From Isosphaeraceae bacterium (GTDB lineage: Bacteria; Planctomycetota; Planctomycetia; Isosphaerales; Isosphaeraceae): 64,000 nucleotides of DNA. Within the stretch, counting starts at the first letter, position 1. Each line of letters starts with the position of its first letter. Below the pieces are notes generated by a model. That model worked only from the letters and a program-made list of their open reading frames with translations, was not told the DNA's origin and did not search any database. Location: the NCBI GenBank assembly GCA_026004735.1, contig BPJS01000001.1:2108001-2172000 (forward strand). Direction: 5' to 3'. The position numbers and the translations under genes were made by a program. Below are positions 34,089-43,719 of the stretch, piece after piece.

Positions 34089-36967
34089 CGAACCGCCTCT
34101 GGCACATTCGCCTGGACCTGGAGCCTGAGGCCAGCGATCACGAAGGCCAGCGCGTGGTTCGCGAGGCCAGCGAATTGCATCTCGTAGGTTCGTGGCAGGT
34201 CCGGGCGAGCCGCGGATTTCTCGTCGAGGGCGTCTTGTCCGCCGACGTGGCGCAGCAGCTTGCCGACACGGTCCTTCGCGACGCCGTCCTGGAGCGGGCG
34301 ATCGTAATCGCGTGTGGCCCGAACGCCGCTGCCGACCCCGATGAGGGATGGGTTCACGTCCTCCCCAAGCCGGGCGTGACCGACCCCGAGGGCGAGACCG
34401 CCCGGGCCTTGCTTCGGGACCTGGGTTACGCGGTCGAGCAGGTTCGGACGATTCGCTCGTATCGGATCGATGGTCCTGCCGATAAGCTACCGGAGCTGAT
34501 CCGCCGGGTGCTGGTCCACGATGCGGTCGAAACTTGCGTCGTCGGACCGATTCGATTCGAGCGCCTCGGCCTGGGCGGCAGCTACCGTTTTCAGAGGATC
34601 GACGTCCCCTTGCGGGGGCGAAGCGATGCCGAGCTGATGCGGATCAGCCGCGAGGGTCAGCTCGCGCTCTCGCTCGACGAGATGCGGGCGATCCAGGCCC
34701 ATTTCGACGCACTGGGCCGCGATCCGACTGACTGCGAACTGGAGACGATCGCCCAGACCTGGAGCGAGCATTGTTCGCACAAGACGCTTCGGGGGTTGAT
34801 CGACTTCGAAGGGGAACGGATCGACAATCTGCTCAAGTCGACCATTTTCGCGGCCACCCAGGAATTGGGCCTCGACTGGCTTGTCTCGGTCTTCGCGGAC
34901 AACTCCGGGGTTGTCCGGTTTGATGAGGAGCACGACGTCTGCTTCAAGGTCGAGACGCACAACCATCCCTCGGCGATCGACCCCTACGGCGGCGCCAATA
35001 CCGGCATTGGCGGCGTGATCCGCGACCCGCTGGGAACCGGCCTCGGAGCCAAGCCGATTTGCAACACGGATGTCTTCTGCGTGGCCCCGCCGGATACCGC
35101 TCCTGAGTCGCTGCCGCCAGGGGTGCTTCCTCCCCGTGGCGTCTTGCGTGGAGTGGTGGCCGGGGTGCGGGATTACGGAAACCGGATGGGGATACCGACC
35201 GTCAACGGGGCGGTCGTGGTGCATCCGAGTTATCTAGCCAATCCGCTGGTGTTCTGTGGGACCGTGGGAGTCATGCCGCGGGGTTGCGCGGAGAAGCGCG
35301 TAGAACCGGGCGATTTGATCGTGGCGATCGGGGGCCGGACCGGTCGCGACGGGATTCATGGCGCGACCTTCAGTTCGCTCGAACTGACCAGCGAAAGTGA
35401 CGAAACCTCAGGCGGCGCGGTCCAGATCGGCAACCCGATCGTCGAGAAGATGGTCCTCGACGTGGTCCTGCAAGCTCGCGATCGGCGGCTGTTCCGCTCG
35501 ATTACCGATTGCGGAGCGGGCGGCTTTTCGTCGGCGATCGGCGAGATGGGCGCTGAAGTGGGCGCTGAGGTCGAGCTGGACCGTGCCCCGTTGAAGTATG
35601 CCGGCCTCTCCTACACCGAGATCTGGATCTCGGAAGCGCAGGAGCGCATGGTCCTGGCCGTTCCGCCGGAGTCCTGGGAGGCCTTCTCTGCACTCTGCGC
35701 GGCGGAGCAGGTGGAAGCCACCTGTCTCGGCCGGTTCATTGACTCGGGGCGTTTGACGCTCCGCTACCAGGGCGAAGTGGTCGCCGACCTCGACATGGAG
35801 TTTCTCCATCACGGCCGGCCCAAGGTTGTGCGGAGAGCCGAACGACCGCCCCGGCCGACACCTGCGCCCGTCGTTTTTCCCGAGCGTAGCGAATATAACG
35901 CCGATCTGCTCGGCCTGCTGCACGACTGGAATGTAGCGAGCAAGGAATGGATCATCCGCCAGTACGATCACGAAGTTCAGGCACGCACGGTCATCAAGCC
36001 GCTGGTTGGGGAATGTGAGGACGGGCCGGGCGACGCCGCCGTGATTCTGCCGGTGCGCGGTTCGCGGCGCGGGCTGGCGATCGCCTGCGGCATCCATCCC
36101 CGGCTGGGCGAAATCGACGCATACGCCATGGCCGCGCATGTCATAGACGAGGCGATCCGCAACTGCGTGGCCGTTGGGGCCGATCCCGACCGGATCGCGC
36201 TGCTTGACAATTTCTGCTGGGGAAACCCCGAGCGTGCCAGCACACTGGGCTCGCTCGTGCTGGCCGCGCGGGCTTGCCACGACTACGCTCTGGCCTTCGG
36301 GACGCCCTTCATCTCGGGAAAGGACAGTCTGTATAACGAATTCAAGGTAAACGAGCAGTCGATCGCGATTCCGCCCACCCTGCTGATCAGCGCTCTGGGC
36401 CAGGTGCCCGATGTCGGGCGGTGCGTCACGATGGACTTGAAGGAGCCGGGGAATCTGCTGATCCTGCTCGGGCAGACCCGCGGCGAACTGGGGGGCTCGC
36501 TCTGGCTCGAGCATCTGGGTCAGGCATCGGCGGAGGTTGCCCCGGTCGATGCGCGATCGGCGCGCACGCTCTATCGGGTCGTTCACCAGGCGATCGCCGA
36601 GGGACTGATCCGTGCCTGCCACGACCTGAGCGAAGGGGGGCTGGCGGTCGCCGTCGCCGAAATGGCGATCGCTGGGCGGCTCGGTGCACACCTGACGCTG
36701 GACGAGGGACCGCTGCCCGACGCGGTCCAGCTCTTCGCCGAATCGCCCTCACGGCTGCTCGTAGAAGTGCGGCCGGGAGAGGTTCACCGTCTGCTTGATT
36801 GGATGAAGGAGGCTGGGGTCGTGGCTCGGCCCATCGGCCGGGTTAGCGACCCGCCGGAGCGACGGCTCCGGATTGACGGCTTTGCGGGTCGGACCCGAGT
36901 CGATCTCTCGGTCGATCAACTCCAGAGTGCCTGGCAACGCCCCGTGACTGATGACTCCGCAGGTTGA
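34085..36967 (+). CDS. purL: Phosphoribosylformylglycinamidine synthase, PurS-PurL fusion
   Basis: A 960-residue enzyme of purine synthesis. The catalytic part has TWSEHCSHKT, HNHPSAIDPYGGANTGIGG, IGGRTGRDGIHGAT and, in the second half, HDLSEGGLAVAVAEMAIAG. The N-terminal 150 residues are unusual for the PurL of the PurSQL system: they contain a PurS-like unit (WVHVLPKPGVTDPEGET ... VRTIRSYRI) preceded by a second, more divergent ferredoxin-like half. It lacks the amidotransferase domain of large PurL; that is supplied by purQ one gene on. Start overlaps the tyrA stop (ATGA). Confidence 0.93.
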   Translation: MTNRLWHIRLDLEPEASDHEGQRVVREASELHLVGSWQVRASRGFLVEGVLSADVAQQLADTVLRDAVLERAIVIACGPNAAADPDEGWVHVLPKPGVTDPEGETARALLRDLGYAVEQVRTIRSYRIDGPADKLPELIRRVLVHDAVETCVVGPIRFERLGLGGSYRFQRIDVPLRGRSDAELMRISREGQLALSLDEMRAIQAHFDALGRDPTDCELETIAQTWSEHCSHKTLRGLIDFEGERIDNLLKSTIFAATQELGLDWLVSVFADNSGVVRFDEEHDVCFKVETHNHPSAIDPYGGANTGIGGVIRDPLGTGLGAKPICNTDVFCVAPPDTAPESLPPGVLPPRGVLRGVVAGVRDYGNRMGIPTVNGAVVVHPSYLANPLVFCGTVGVMPRGCAEKRVEPGDLIVAIGGRTGRDGIHGATFSSLELTSESDETSGGAVQIGNPIVEKMVLDVVLQARDRRLFRSITDCGAGGFSSAIGEMGAEVGAEVELDRAPLKYAGLSYTEIWISEAQERMVLAVPPESWEAFSALCAAEQVEATCLGRFIDSGRLTLRYQGEVVADLDMEFLHHGRPKVVRRAERPPRPTPAPVVFPERSEYNADLLGLLHDWNVASKEWIIRQYDHEVQARTVIKPLVGECEDGPGDAAVILPVRGSRRGLAIACGIHPRLGEIDAYAMAAHVIDEAIRNCVAVGADPDRIALLDNFCWGNPERASTLGSLVLAARACHDYALAFGTPFISGKDSLYNEFKVNEQSIAIPPTLLISALGQVPDVGRCVTMDLKEPGNLLILLGQTRGELGGSLWLEHLGQASAEVAPVDARSARTLYRVVHQAIAEGLIRACHDLSEGGLAVAVAEMAIAGRLGAHLTLDEGPLPDAVQLFAESPSRLLVEVRPGEVHRLLDWMKEAGVVARPIGRVSDPPERRLRIDGFAGRTRVDLSVDQLQSAWQRPVTDDSAG

Positions 36968-36996
36968 CTGACCGCCCGTTTGAGAGGGAATCCACC

Positions 36997-37824
36997 ATGC
37001 TTCGATTTGTCACGTTCGTAGACGGCTCGAACCTGGACGGCGTGTTGAAACACCTCAATCTGCGTGTCGACGATTATGGATCCTTTTACCGGCACATCTT
37101 CGACCGCAGCGTCCATGAGTGGGGCCGTACTTTCGCTGAAGGCTCGCCCTGGCCGCCGGCCCAGCATGCCCGGATTTATTGGTATGTCGTCGGGAAGCTC
37201 GACGAGTGGGATCTGAACGACCCCAAGGCCGAGGCGCGGTTGCGGAGCCGGTTCGAGCTCAACACGCGGCTTCGCGATAGCTATATCGACGAGGTGATCC
37301 GCCGCAATCCGGATTGCCCGGTCGATCGCCGGCTCGATGAAGCCTGGAACCTCTGCTTCAACGAAACGCGCGAGTGGTACGAGGGCAAACGGCGGGCGCT
37401 GGAACGCAAGAAGCGGTTTTACCACGGAGTCCAGGCCGCGACGGACTTCGTCGAGATCCGTCAGGAGGGTCATTGGAAGATCGACCTTCTGCACCACTCG
37501 GTGACTGAGAAGGGCTTGGATACCTCGCTGGCCGTGGACATGATCGCCTTGCTCGACACGTACGACGTGGCGCTGCTCGTCTCGGGCGACGCGGACGGGA
37601 TCCCCGGCATCGCCTACGTGAAGAATCGTGCCAAGCATGTCGGCGTCATCGAGTTTCGCCGCGGCTCCCAGGCCGACTTCGCGGGCAAGGGGGCTTCGTC
37701 ACGGCTCAAGATCGCCGCCGACTTCGTCGTTCAGGTTTACGAGGCCGACCTGGTCCGCCGCAACCTGGCCTATCGGGCCGAGCCTGAGTTTGGGGCTCCG
37801 CCGCCAAGCGAGGCGGCCTACTAA
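36997..37824 (+). CDS. NYN-domain (PIN-like) protein between purL and purQ
   Basis: A 275-residue NYN/PIN-like domain protein, expected to be an RNA-directed nuclease. The opening FVDGSNLD supplies the first acidic residue, and ALLVSGDADGIPGIAYVKNRAKHVGVIEFR the second cluster (SGDAD) as in LabA/NYN proteins; KIDLLHH contributes a third acid. Residues 60-180 hold a charged helical insert. GAGAGGG precedes the ATG by eight bases. The site between purL and purQ, just 30 bp after purL, suggests regulation of purine or RNA metabolism, but no direct evidence. Confidence 0.8.
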   Translation: MLRFVTFVDGSNLDGVLKHLNLRVDDYGSFYRHIFDRSVHEWGRTFAEGSPWPPAQHARIYWYVVGKLDEWDLNDPKAEARLRSRFELNTRLRDSYIDEVIRRNPDCPVDRRLDEAWNLCFNETREWYEGKRRALERKKRFYHGVQAATDFVEIRQEGHWKIDLLHHSVTEKGLDTSLAVDMIALLDTYDVALLVSGDADGIPGIAYVKNRAKHVGVIEFRRGSQADFAGKGASSRLKIAADFVVQVYEADLVRRNLAYRAEPEFGAPPPSEAAY

Positions 37825-37922
37825 GCCGCAGCGCGTCTCCGTATCCGCCGCTGGTCGAAATCGTCAGTCTGGGCTCTCCCCGATGCTCTCCTCGCCGTGT
37901 TGCCACTGAGGTCCGTTTGACG

Positions 37923-38696
37923 ATGCCTTCACCCCGCGTCCTGGTCGTTCGCGCCCCGGGCACGAACTGCGACGAGGAGACCGCCTATGCCTGGCAGCTC
38001 GCCGGAGCACGCCCCGAGATCTGGCACATTGCCCGGGTGCTCGATGATCCCCCAGCGCTTCGGCAGTTTCAGATCCTGACGATTCCCGGTGGATTCTCGT
38101 ACGGCGACGACCTGGGAGCCGGTCGGGTCCTGGCCACTCGGTTGGGCCAGATCCTGGCCGAAGGAGTCCGCGACCTCTGTGAGCGGGGCGGGCTGGTTCT
38201 TGGCATTTGCAACGGATTCCAGGTCCTGGTCCGCTCGGGGTTGCTGCCGGGCGATCCTCGGCTGGGTCCCGCGACCTTGGCCCGTAACGACAGTGGTCAG
38301 TTCGAGGATCGTTGGACGCGGCTGCGCCCCACGCCGGGCCGGACCCCGTTCCTCACCGACGACCAACCCATCTCCATGCCCGCGGCTCACGGCGAGGGCA
38401 AATTCCTGATGAGCAACTCAGACGCCCTAGATCGTCTCGAATCGGCTGGCCTGGCCGTGCTCCACTACGTCGACCGCGACGGTCAACCGACTTTGGACTA
38501 TCCAGCAAATCCGAGCGGCACCTCTCGTGGCATCGCTGGGATCTGCGACCCGACCGGACGCATCCTGGGGCTGATGCCCCACCCCGAGCGCAACGTCCTC
38601 CCCTGGCACGATCCCGGCTGGACCCGGCGCCGATCACTGCCGGTGGCGGGGGCGGGCCTTCGCCTGTTTCGCAATGCCGTCCAAGCCTTCGACTAG
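37923..38696 (+). CDS. purQ: Phosphoribosylformylglycinamidine synthase, glutaminase subunit
   Basis: A 257-residue class-I glutamine amidotransferase that supplies ammonia to PurL. The nucleophile Cys96 sits in GICNGFQVL, with oxyanion-side [12 protein letters not shown]; the His-Glu pair is MPHPERN near the end. [11 protein letters not shown] at the front is a PurQ signature. ATG 37923 is chosen; a TTG at 37917 is just upstream. Confidence 0.94.
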   Translation: MPSPRVLVVRAPGTNCDEETAYAWQLAGARPEIWHIARVLDDPPALRQFQILTIPGGFSYGDDLGAGRVLATRLGQILAEGVRDLCERGGLVLGICNGFQVLVRSGLLPGDPRLGPATLARNDSGQFEDRWTRLRPTPGRTPFLTDDQPISMPAAHGEGKFLMSNSDALDRLESAGLAVLHYVDRDGQPTLDYPANPSGTSRGIAGICDPTGRILGLMPHPERNVLPWHDPGWTRRRSLPVAGAGLRLFRNAVQAFD

Positions 38697-38755
38697 AATC
38701 GGCCGTCGGATTGCGAAGTCCAACCGCTTCGTGGTTCTTGATTGGCACGACCGCC

Positions 38756-40249
38756 GTGGCCGCTGAACCTCGCACGCCAGAATGGGTTGCCGACGCAATC
38801 TTTTACCAGATCTTTCCCGATCGGTTTGCGCGCAGCCTGACCGTCCCCAAGCCGTCGAATCTTCAGCCCTGGGGATCGACTCCGACCTACCACGGCTACA
38901 TGGGCGGCGACCTGGTGGGCGTTGTCGAGCGGCTCGACTATCTATGCGACCTCGGAATCAACGCGATCTATTTCACGCCGATTTTTCAGTCGGCCTCAAA
39001 CCATCGCTACCACACCCACGACTACGAGAAGGTCGACCCGATGCTCGGGGGCAACGAAGCCCTGCGGCGGCTGATCGACGCAGCCCACGGCCGAGGGATC
39101 CGGGTCGTCCTGGACGGTGTGTTCAATCATGCCAGTCGGGGCTTCTTCCAGTTCCACGACATCCTCGAAAACGGCGCCGATTCGGCGTATCTCGACTGGT
39201 TCGAGGTCCGCGGTTTCCCGCTTCATGCCTACAGCTCGGATCATCCGCCCAACTACGCGGCCTGGTGGAACCTGCCCGCCCTTCCGAAGTTCAATATCCG
39301 CACGCCCGCCGTCCGCGAATTTCTCTGGGAAACCGGTCGGCGCTGGATCGAGTTTGGGATCGACGGCTGGCGGCTCGATGTCCCCAACGAGATCGACGAC
39401 GATTCGTTTTGGCGCGAATTCCGGAGGCGGATCAAGGCCGCCAACCCCGAGGCCTACATCGTCGGTGAGGTCTGGCACGAGTCGCAACGCTGGCTGCAGG
39501 GCGACATGTGGGACGCCGTCATGAACTACCTGTTCACACGCGCCTGCATCGGGTTTTTCATCGGGCAGGATGTCGACCGCGGCGAGCTGGATCGCACGGT
39601 TCTCTCCGCGGCGCGGCCGCTCGACGCCGCGGCGTTCAGTCAAGAGATCCGCCGAATGCTCGGCTTGTATCACCCGGCTGTCAACCTCGTCATGCTCAAT
39701 CTGCTCGACAGCCACGACATGGCCCGCTTCGTCACTCTGGCTCGTGGCGACACGACCGCACTGCGGCTGGCCACCGTCTTTCAGATGACCTACGTCGGCG
39801 CGCCTTCGATCTTCTACGGAGACGAGATCGGGCTTTCCGGTGGACACGATCCGTTGAATCGAGCCGCCTTCCCCTGGGATCAAGCCCGATGGGACCTGCC
39901 GCTTTTCCACCATTTTCAACGGCTGATCGCCCTGCGGCATGCAAGCCCCGCCTTGCGCCGCGGATCGTTCACGACGCTGCTGGCCGACGCCGGCATCCTG
40001 GCCTACCTCCGCCGCCATCAGGACGATACCGTGCTGGTCGCCATCAATACCGAGGACCGTCCTCGGGCCGTCAACATCTCGGCCCGCCGGCAGATCCCGG
40101 ACGAAGCGGAGCTGGACGAGGTCTGGGCCTCGAATTCGCTTAAGGCCGAAGCGGGCGTGTTTCGCCACGTCGAATTGCCCGCGCGTTCCGCGCGGATCTT
40201 TCGGGCCCAAGGGCTGGCTCCCGCGTCCGCTCCGCCCGACTGGCCATGA
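38756..40249 (+). CDS. GH13 alpha-amylase / neopullulanase-like
   Basis: A 497-residue alpha-glucan hydrolase. The four conserved GH13 regions are [22 protein letters not shown] (nucleophile Asp), IVGEVWHES (acid/base Glu) and [27 protein letters not shown] at the start matches neopullulanase/cyclomaltodextrinase enzymes. GTG 38756 is the best start I can see; TTG 38738 is possible; frame continues upstream through purQ but only as overlap. No signal peptide is visible, so it is probably cytoplasmic. Its stop overlaps the methyltransferase (ATGA). Confidence 0.85.
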   Translation: MAAEPRTPEWVADAIFYQIFPDRFARSLTVPKPSNLQPWGSTPTYHGYMGGDLVGVVERLDYLCDLGINAIYFTPIFQSASNHRYHTHDYEKVDPMLGGNEALRRLIDAAHGRGIRVVLDGVFNHASRGFFQFHDILENGADSAYLDWFEVRGFPLHAYSSDHPPNYAAWWNLPALPKFNIRTPAVREFLWETGRRWIEFGIDGWRLDVPNEIDDDSFWREFRRRIKAANPEAYIVGEVWHESQRWLQGDMWDAVMNYLFTRACIGFFIGQDVDRGELDRTVLSAARPLDAAAFSQEIRRMLGLYHPAVNLVMLNLLDSHDMARFVTLARGDTTALRLATVFQMTYVGAPSIFYGDEIGLSGGHDPLNRAAFPWDQARWDLPLFHHFQRLIALRHASPALRRGSFTTLLADAGILAYLRRHQDDTVLVAINTEDRPRAVNISARRQIPDEAELDEVWASNSLKAEAGVFRHVELPARSARIFRAQGLAPASAPPDWP

Positions 40250-41073
40250 CCCCGATTCCCCGATCGATGGCCGCTCAACCGCCACCCGACTGGTGTCTCC
40301 CCACGGGGGTCGACGCTCCGCTTTGGGCCTACGCCCACAGCGAGCGGCTGGCTCTCGAAGACGACGGCTACTTCGCCGGCCACCCGCTCTTGAACGCCGA
40401 CCTGGACTACGTCCTGTCCCGGCTGCGGCCGCCGGGTGTCGTGGCCGACCTGGGTTGCGGAACCGGACGCGCGGCTCTGGCGCTCGCAGCCCGGGGCTTT
40501 GAGATCCTGGCGGTCGACCTCTCACCGGCCATGCTCCGCCACCTCGCGGCCCAAGCCCGCAGGAATCAGCTCCCGATCCTGGCGATTCGTGGCAACCTTT
40601 GCGATCTTCGGACGATTCGGTCCGAGTCTTGCGACGCCGCGCTCCTGCTCTTTAGCACCCTCGGCATGATCCGCGGGCGTGCCGCCCGTCGGCGGGCGCT
40701 GGCCCAGGCCGCTCAGATCGTCAAGCCCAGCGGCCGCTTGATTCTTCACGCCCACAACCTCTGGCACAACCTGCGACAGCCCGGAGGCCGAAGCTGGCTG
40801 GCGTCCCAGTGGTTGATGCTGGCGCTCGATCCCGATCGCGCCGGCGACCGCCCGATGACCTACCGCGGCATCCCCAACCTGATCGTTCACCAGTACCGCT
40901 ACCGCGAGCTGCGAGCCGACCTGTTGGCATCGGGCTGGACGATCGTCGATCAGACCGCGCTCGACGCCGTCACGGCCCGGCCCATCCGCTGGCCAGGGCT
41001 GCTTCCCTCCCTGCGAGCCGGCGGATGGCTCGTCACGGCGCAACGCACCGCGCGAATCAAGAGTCTGGCCTAG
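40246..41073 (+). CDS. SAM-dependent methyltransferase, class I
   Basis: A 275-residue Rossmann methyltransferase. SAM motif [17 protein letters not shown], then [14 protein letters not shown] and [13 protein letters not shown]. The C-terminal half is less familiar, with basic and aromatic clusters. It is translationally coupled to the amylase (ATGA at 40246-40249), though no functional link is obvious. Substrate unknown. Confidence 0.82.
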   Translation: MTPIPRSMAAQPPPDWCLPTGVDAPLWAYAHSERLALEDDGYFAGHPLLNADLDYVLSRLRPPGVVADLGCGTGRAALALAARGFEILAVDLSPAMLRHLAAQARRNQLPILAIRGNLCDLRTIRSESCDAALLLFSTLGMIRGRAARRRALAQAAQIVKPSGRLILHAHNLWHNLRQPGGRSWLASQWLMLALDPDRAGDRPMTYRGIPNLIVHQYRYRELRADLLASGWTIVDQTALDAVTARPIRWPGLLPSLRAGGWLVTAQRTARIKSLA

Positions 41074-41138
41074 CGGCCCGTTCCGTCGTAGGCTGCCGAG
41101 AGCAAGACTTGTTCCGATCCGTCGACCGGAGCTACGCC

Positions 41139-42479
41139 ATGACTCCTTCGCGCCGCGGCCTCTACCGCGCGACATTTGCTGGTCTGACCGCCCTGAGCGC
41201 TTCCCGCGTGATGGGTGCCAACGAGCGGATCCGTCTGGGATTGATCGGGCTTGGCAATCGCGGCGACCAGGTCCTTTCGGCGTTCCTCGAACACCCCGAT
41301 TGTCAGGTCGTCGCCCTATGCGACCTGTGGGAACCGTACCGCCAGTACGCTGCGAGCCGCGTGGGCGGCGACCCGCTCTCGGTCAAGGATTACCGCCGGC
41401 TGCTCGACCAGCAGGACGTCGATGCCGTTGTCATTTGTACGCCAGATCACTGGCACGCGCTCCAGACCATCCACGCCTGCCAGGCTGGCAAAGATGTTTA
41501 TGTCGAGAAACCATTGTCCGTCTCGGTCGTCGAAGGTCGGCGGATGATCCAGCACGCCGAGAAGCACGGCCGGGTCGTCCAGGTGGGGATTCAGCGTCTC
41601 TCCAGTGCCCTGGGCAAAGAGGTAAGCTCACTGATCCAATCCGGCGAATTGGGCAAGATCACGGCCGTCCGCGCCTTTCATATCCAGAACGAATGGCCCC
41701 ATGGGATCGGCCGTCCCGAGGACGGCACGCCGCCCGACGGCTTCGACTGGGATGCCTGGCAAGGCCCGGCGCCGGAGCGTCCCTACAATGTGAATCGGAC
41801 CTTCTACCGTTTTCGCTGGTTCGACGATTATTCCGGAGGCCAGCTCACCAACTTTGGAGTGCATTACCTGGCTTCGATCCACTGGGCGCTGGGCGTCGAG
41901 GCTCCGTTGTCGGTCACGGCCATCGGTGGCAAGTTCGCCGATTACGACAATCGCGAGATACCCGACACGCTCGAGGTGCTCTGGCATTATCCGGGCGACG
42001 TTCTGGTCAGCTTCACGCAGTTCAATAGCTCGGCGGCGCCGGCTTCCGCTCGTCCCTGCGAGATTGAATTCCGCGGCACCAAGGGAACGCTCTACCTGGA
42101 TCTGAATGGATACGAGGTGGCCCCCGAGTCGATCATTCCCCGCGAGTTTCCAGCGCGTACGCCACTCAACCGCAGTCTCGAACGCGGCTACCACGTCGGG
42201 GCGAGTCCCCAGATCGAGCCGCGTAAGGTCAGAGGCCGGATTCGCGACGCCGATCACGCCCGTGACTTCCTCGATCGGGTCCGCGATCGACGCACCCCGA
42301 GCTGCCCGCTTGAGTTCGCCCACCGTGCGACCAGCGCTGCCTTGATCGGCCGAATTGCCCTACGGTGCCGTGCCTTGCTCGATTGGGATGCCGCATCCGA
42401 AGAGTTCACCAATCACGAAGAGGCCAACCGCCACCTGATGGTCGCCTATCGGCCTCCCTACCAGCTTCCGCCGGTTTAG
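41139..42479 (+). CDS. Gfo/Idh/MocA oxidoreductase with Tat-like N-terminus
   Basis: A 446-residue NAD(P)-binding sugar dehydrogenase family member. The N-terminal twin-arginine-like RRGLYRATFAGLTALS precedes the Rossmann GLIGLGNRGDQVL; the family motif VYVEKPLSVSVVEG carries the EKP lysine, and the C-terminal half is the alpha/beta domain. Such exported or membrane-associated forms are extremely common in planctomycetes. The likely role is oxidation of a sugar derivative; substrate unknown. Confidence 0.87.
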   Translation: MTPSRRGLYRATFAGLTALSASRVMGANERIRLGLIGLGNRGDQVLSAFLEHPDCQVVALCDLWEPYRQYAASRVGGDPLSVKDYRRLLDQQDVDAVVICTPDHWHALQTIHACQAGKDVYVEKPLSVSVVEGRRMIQHAEKHGRVVQVGIQRLSSALGKEVSSLIQSGELGKITAVRAFHIQNEWPHGIGRPEDGTPPDGFDWDAWQGPAPERPYNVNRTFYRFRWFDDYSGGQLTNFGVHYLASIHWALGVEAPLSVTAIGGKFADYDNREIPDTLEVLWHYPGDVLVSFTQFNSSAAPASARPCEIEFRGTKGTLYLDLNGYEVAPESIIPREFPARTPLNRSLERGYHVGASPQIEPRKVRGRIRDADHARDFLDRVRDRRTPSCPLEFAHRATSAALIGRIALRCRALLDWDAASEEFTNHEEANRHLMVAYRPPYQLPPV

Positions 42480-42595
42480 TCGGGCCGGCCGAGCCGCTTT
42501 GACCCACTCAGCCCGAACCTCCTAGAATCGTTCGTTCAGCCCTCATCCCAACGTCGTTGCGGCCCGGCCGCCGCTCTCGGGGAATCACTCCGGCC

Positions 42596-43528
42596 ATGGC
42601 CACGGACATCCGGCTCAAAGAATCGCTTGCCACGCTGGTCACCCGCCTGGTCGATACCTACGAGGCGTGCGGCCCGATCCACCACCTGGGTCACTCGCCG
42701 CTGCCGAGCTACGCCGAGATCGTCGAGATTCTCAAGGATCTCCGGGAATTGCTCTATCCGGGTTACGGACGCCGCCAAAACCTCCACCTGGGTAACGTCT
42801 CCTACCACGTCGGCGACCTGGTCGACTCGCTCCATGACCGCCTGACCGTGCAGATCGCGCGTGCCCTTCGCCACGACTGCACCGCCCCGGAACCCGAGAC
42901 GGATTACGAGGCCCAGGCTCAGCACATGGCCATGGCCCTGCTCGACCGACTCCCGGAGCTGCGGTCCGTTCTGGCCGACGACGCCCAGGCTGCCTACGAC
43001 GGCGATCCGGCCGCCAAGGGCCTTGACGAGATCGTCTTCTGCTATCCCGGCTTCGCTGCCGTAACCGTCTACCGAATCGCCCATGTACTGCATGAGTTGG
43101 GCGTTCCCCTGATTCCCCGCATGATGACCGAGTACGCCCACTCGAAGACCGGTATCGACATCCACCCCGGCGCGACGATCGGACGCCGGTTTTTTATCGA
43201 CCACGGAACCGGCGTCGTCATCGGCGAAACCACTCGGATTGGCGAGGGAGTCAAGCTCTATCAGGGCGTCACCCTCGGAGCCTTGAGCTTTCCCAAGGAC
43301 GAGCAGGGCCAACTGGTCCGAGATCGCAAACGCCACCCAACGATCGAGGACGGCGTCGTCATCTACGCCAACGCCACCATCCTGGGCGGCGATACCATCA
43401 TCGGCCGCGGATCAATCATCGGCTCCTCGGTCTGGCTGACCCGAAGTGTTCAGCCGTATACTACCGTCACGATCGAAAACCCTCGGCTCCGCGAACGGCG
43501 CCCGGGCGATCAGGGTTCCCCGCCCTGA
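42596..43528 (+). CDS. cysE: Serine O-acetyltransferase
   Basis: A 310-residue cysteine-biosynthesis enzyme making O-acetylserine. After a helical N-terminal domain, the left-handed beta-helix has [46 protein letters not shown], a CysE/EpsC hexapeptide core. The tail is a poorly conserved RPGDQGSPP. It is longer at the front than the 170-residue short form, resembling EpsC types. Two hairpins with U tracts follow. Confidence 0.88.
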   Translation: MATDIRLKESLATLVTRLVDTYEACGPIHHLGHSPLPSYAEIVEILKDLRELLYPGYGRRQNLHLGNVSYHVGDLVDSLHDRLTVQIARALRHDCTAPEPETDYEAQAQHMAMALLDRLPELRSVLADDAQAAYDGDPAAKGLDEIVFCYPGFAAVTVYRIAHVLHELGVPLIPRMMTEYAHSKTGIDIHPGATIGRRFFIDHGTGVVIGETTRIGEGVKLYQGVTLGALSFPKDEQGQLVRDRKRHPTIEDGVVIYANATILGGDTIIGRGSIIGSSVWLTRSVQPYTTVTIENPRLRERRPGDQGSPP

Positions 43529-43626
43529 GTGAACGTCTTTTTTTCACTTTTTTGGGAACGGTCTGGTCTGGCCCAGCTAATTGGGGTTGGGGGAAGGTTC
43601 CCCGGCCCGGCAATCCGATTGGTTCT

Positions 43627-43657
43627 CCGGAAAAGTTCCCGGCTTTTCCGGATTTTT
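43627..43657 (+). terminator. Intrinsic terminator 1 after cysE
   Basis: CCGGAAAAG (43627-43635) pairs with CTTTTCCGG (43643-43651), loop TTCCCGG, followed by TTTTT. First of two tandem hairpins between cysE and the convergent DUF1501 gene. Confidence 0.75.
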
Positions 43658-43682
43658 CTCGGGTTGTTCCGTGGTCCGAGTG

Positions 43683-43716
43683 ACCGGCCGGCGACGCTGC
43701 CGGCCGGTTTTTTTTT
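43683..43716 (+). terminator. Intrinsic terminator 2 after cysE
   Basis: A perfect 10-bp GC stem (43683-43692 with 43699-43708, loop GACGCT) followed by nine T. It ends four bases before the stop of the convergent DUF1501 gene. Confidence 0.9.
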
Positions 43717-43719
43717 GAG

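Noticed and set aside
35408-36691. 427-codon minus-strand frame opposite purL
   Set aside because: Antisense of a full PurL; composition atypical of real genes here.
38312-38755. N-terminal extension of the GH13 amylase over the purQ coding region
   Set aside because: The amylase similarity begins at about 38756; the upstream part is a different frame of purQ.
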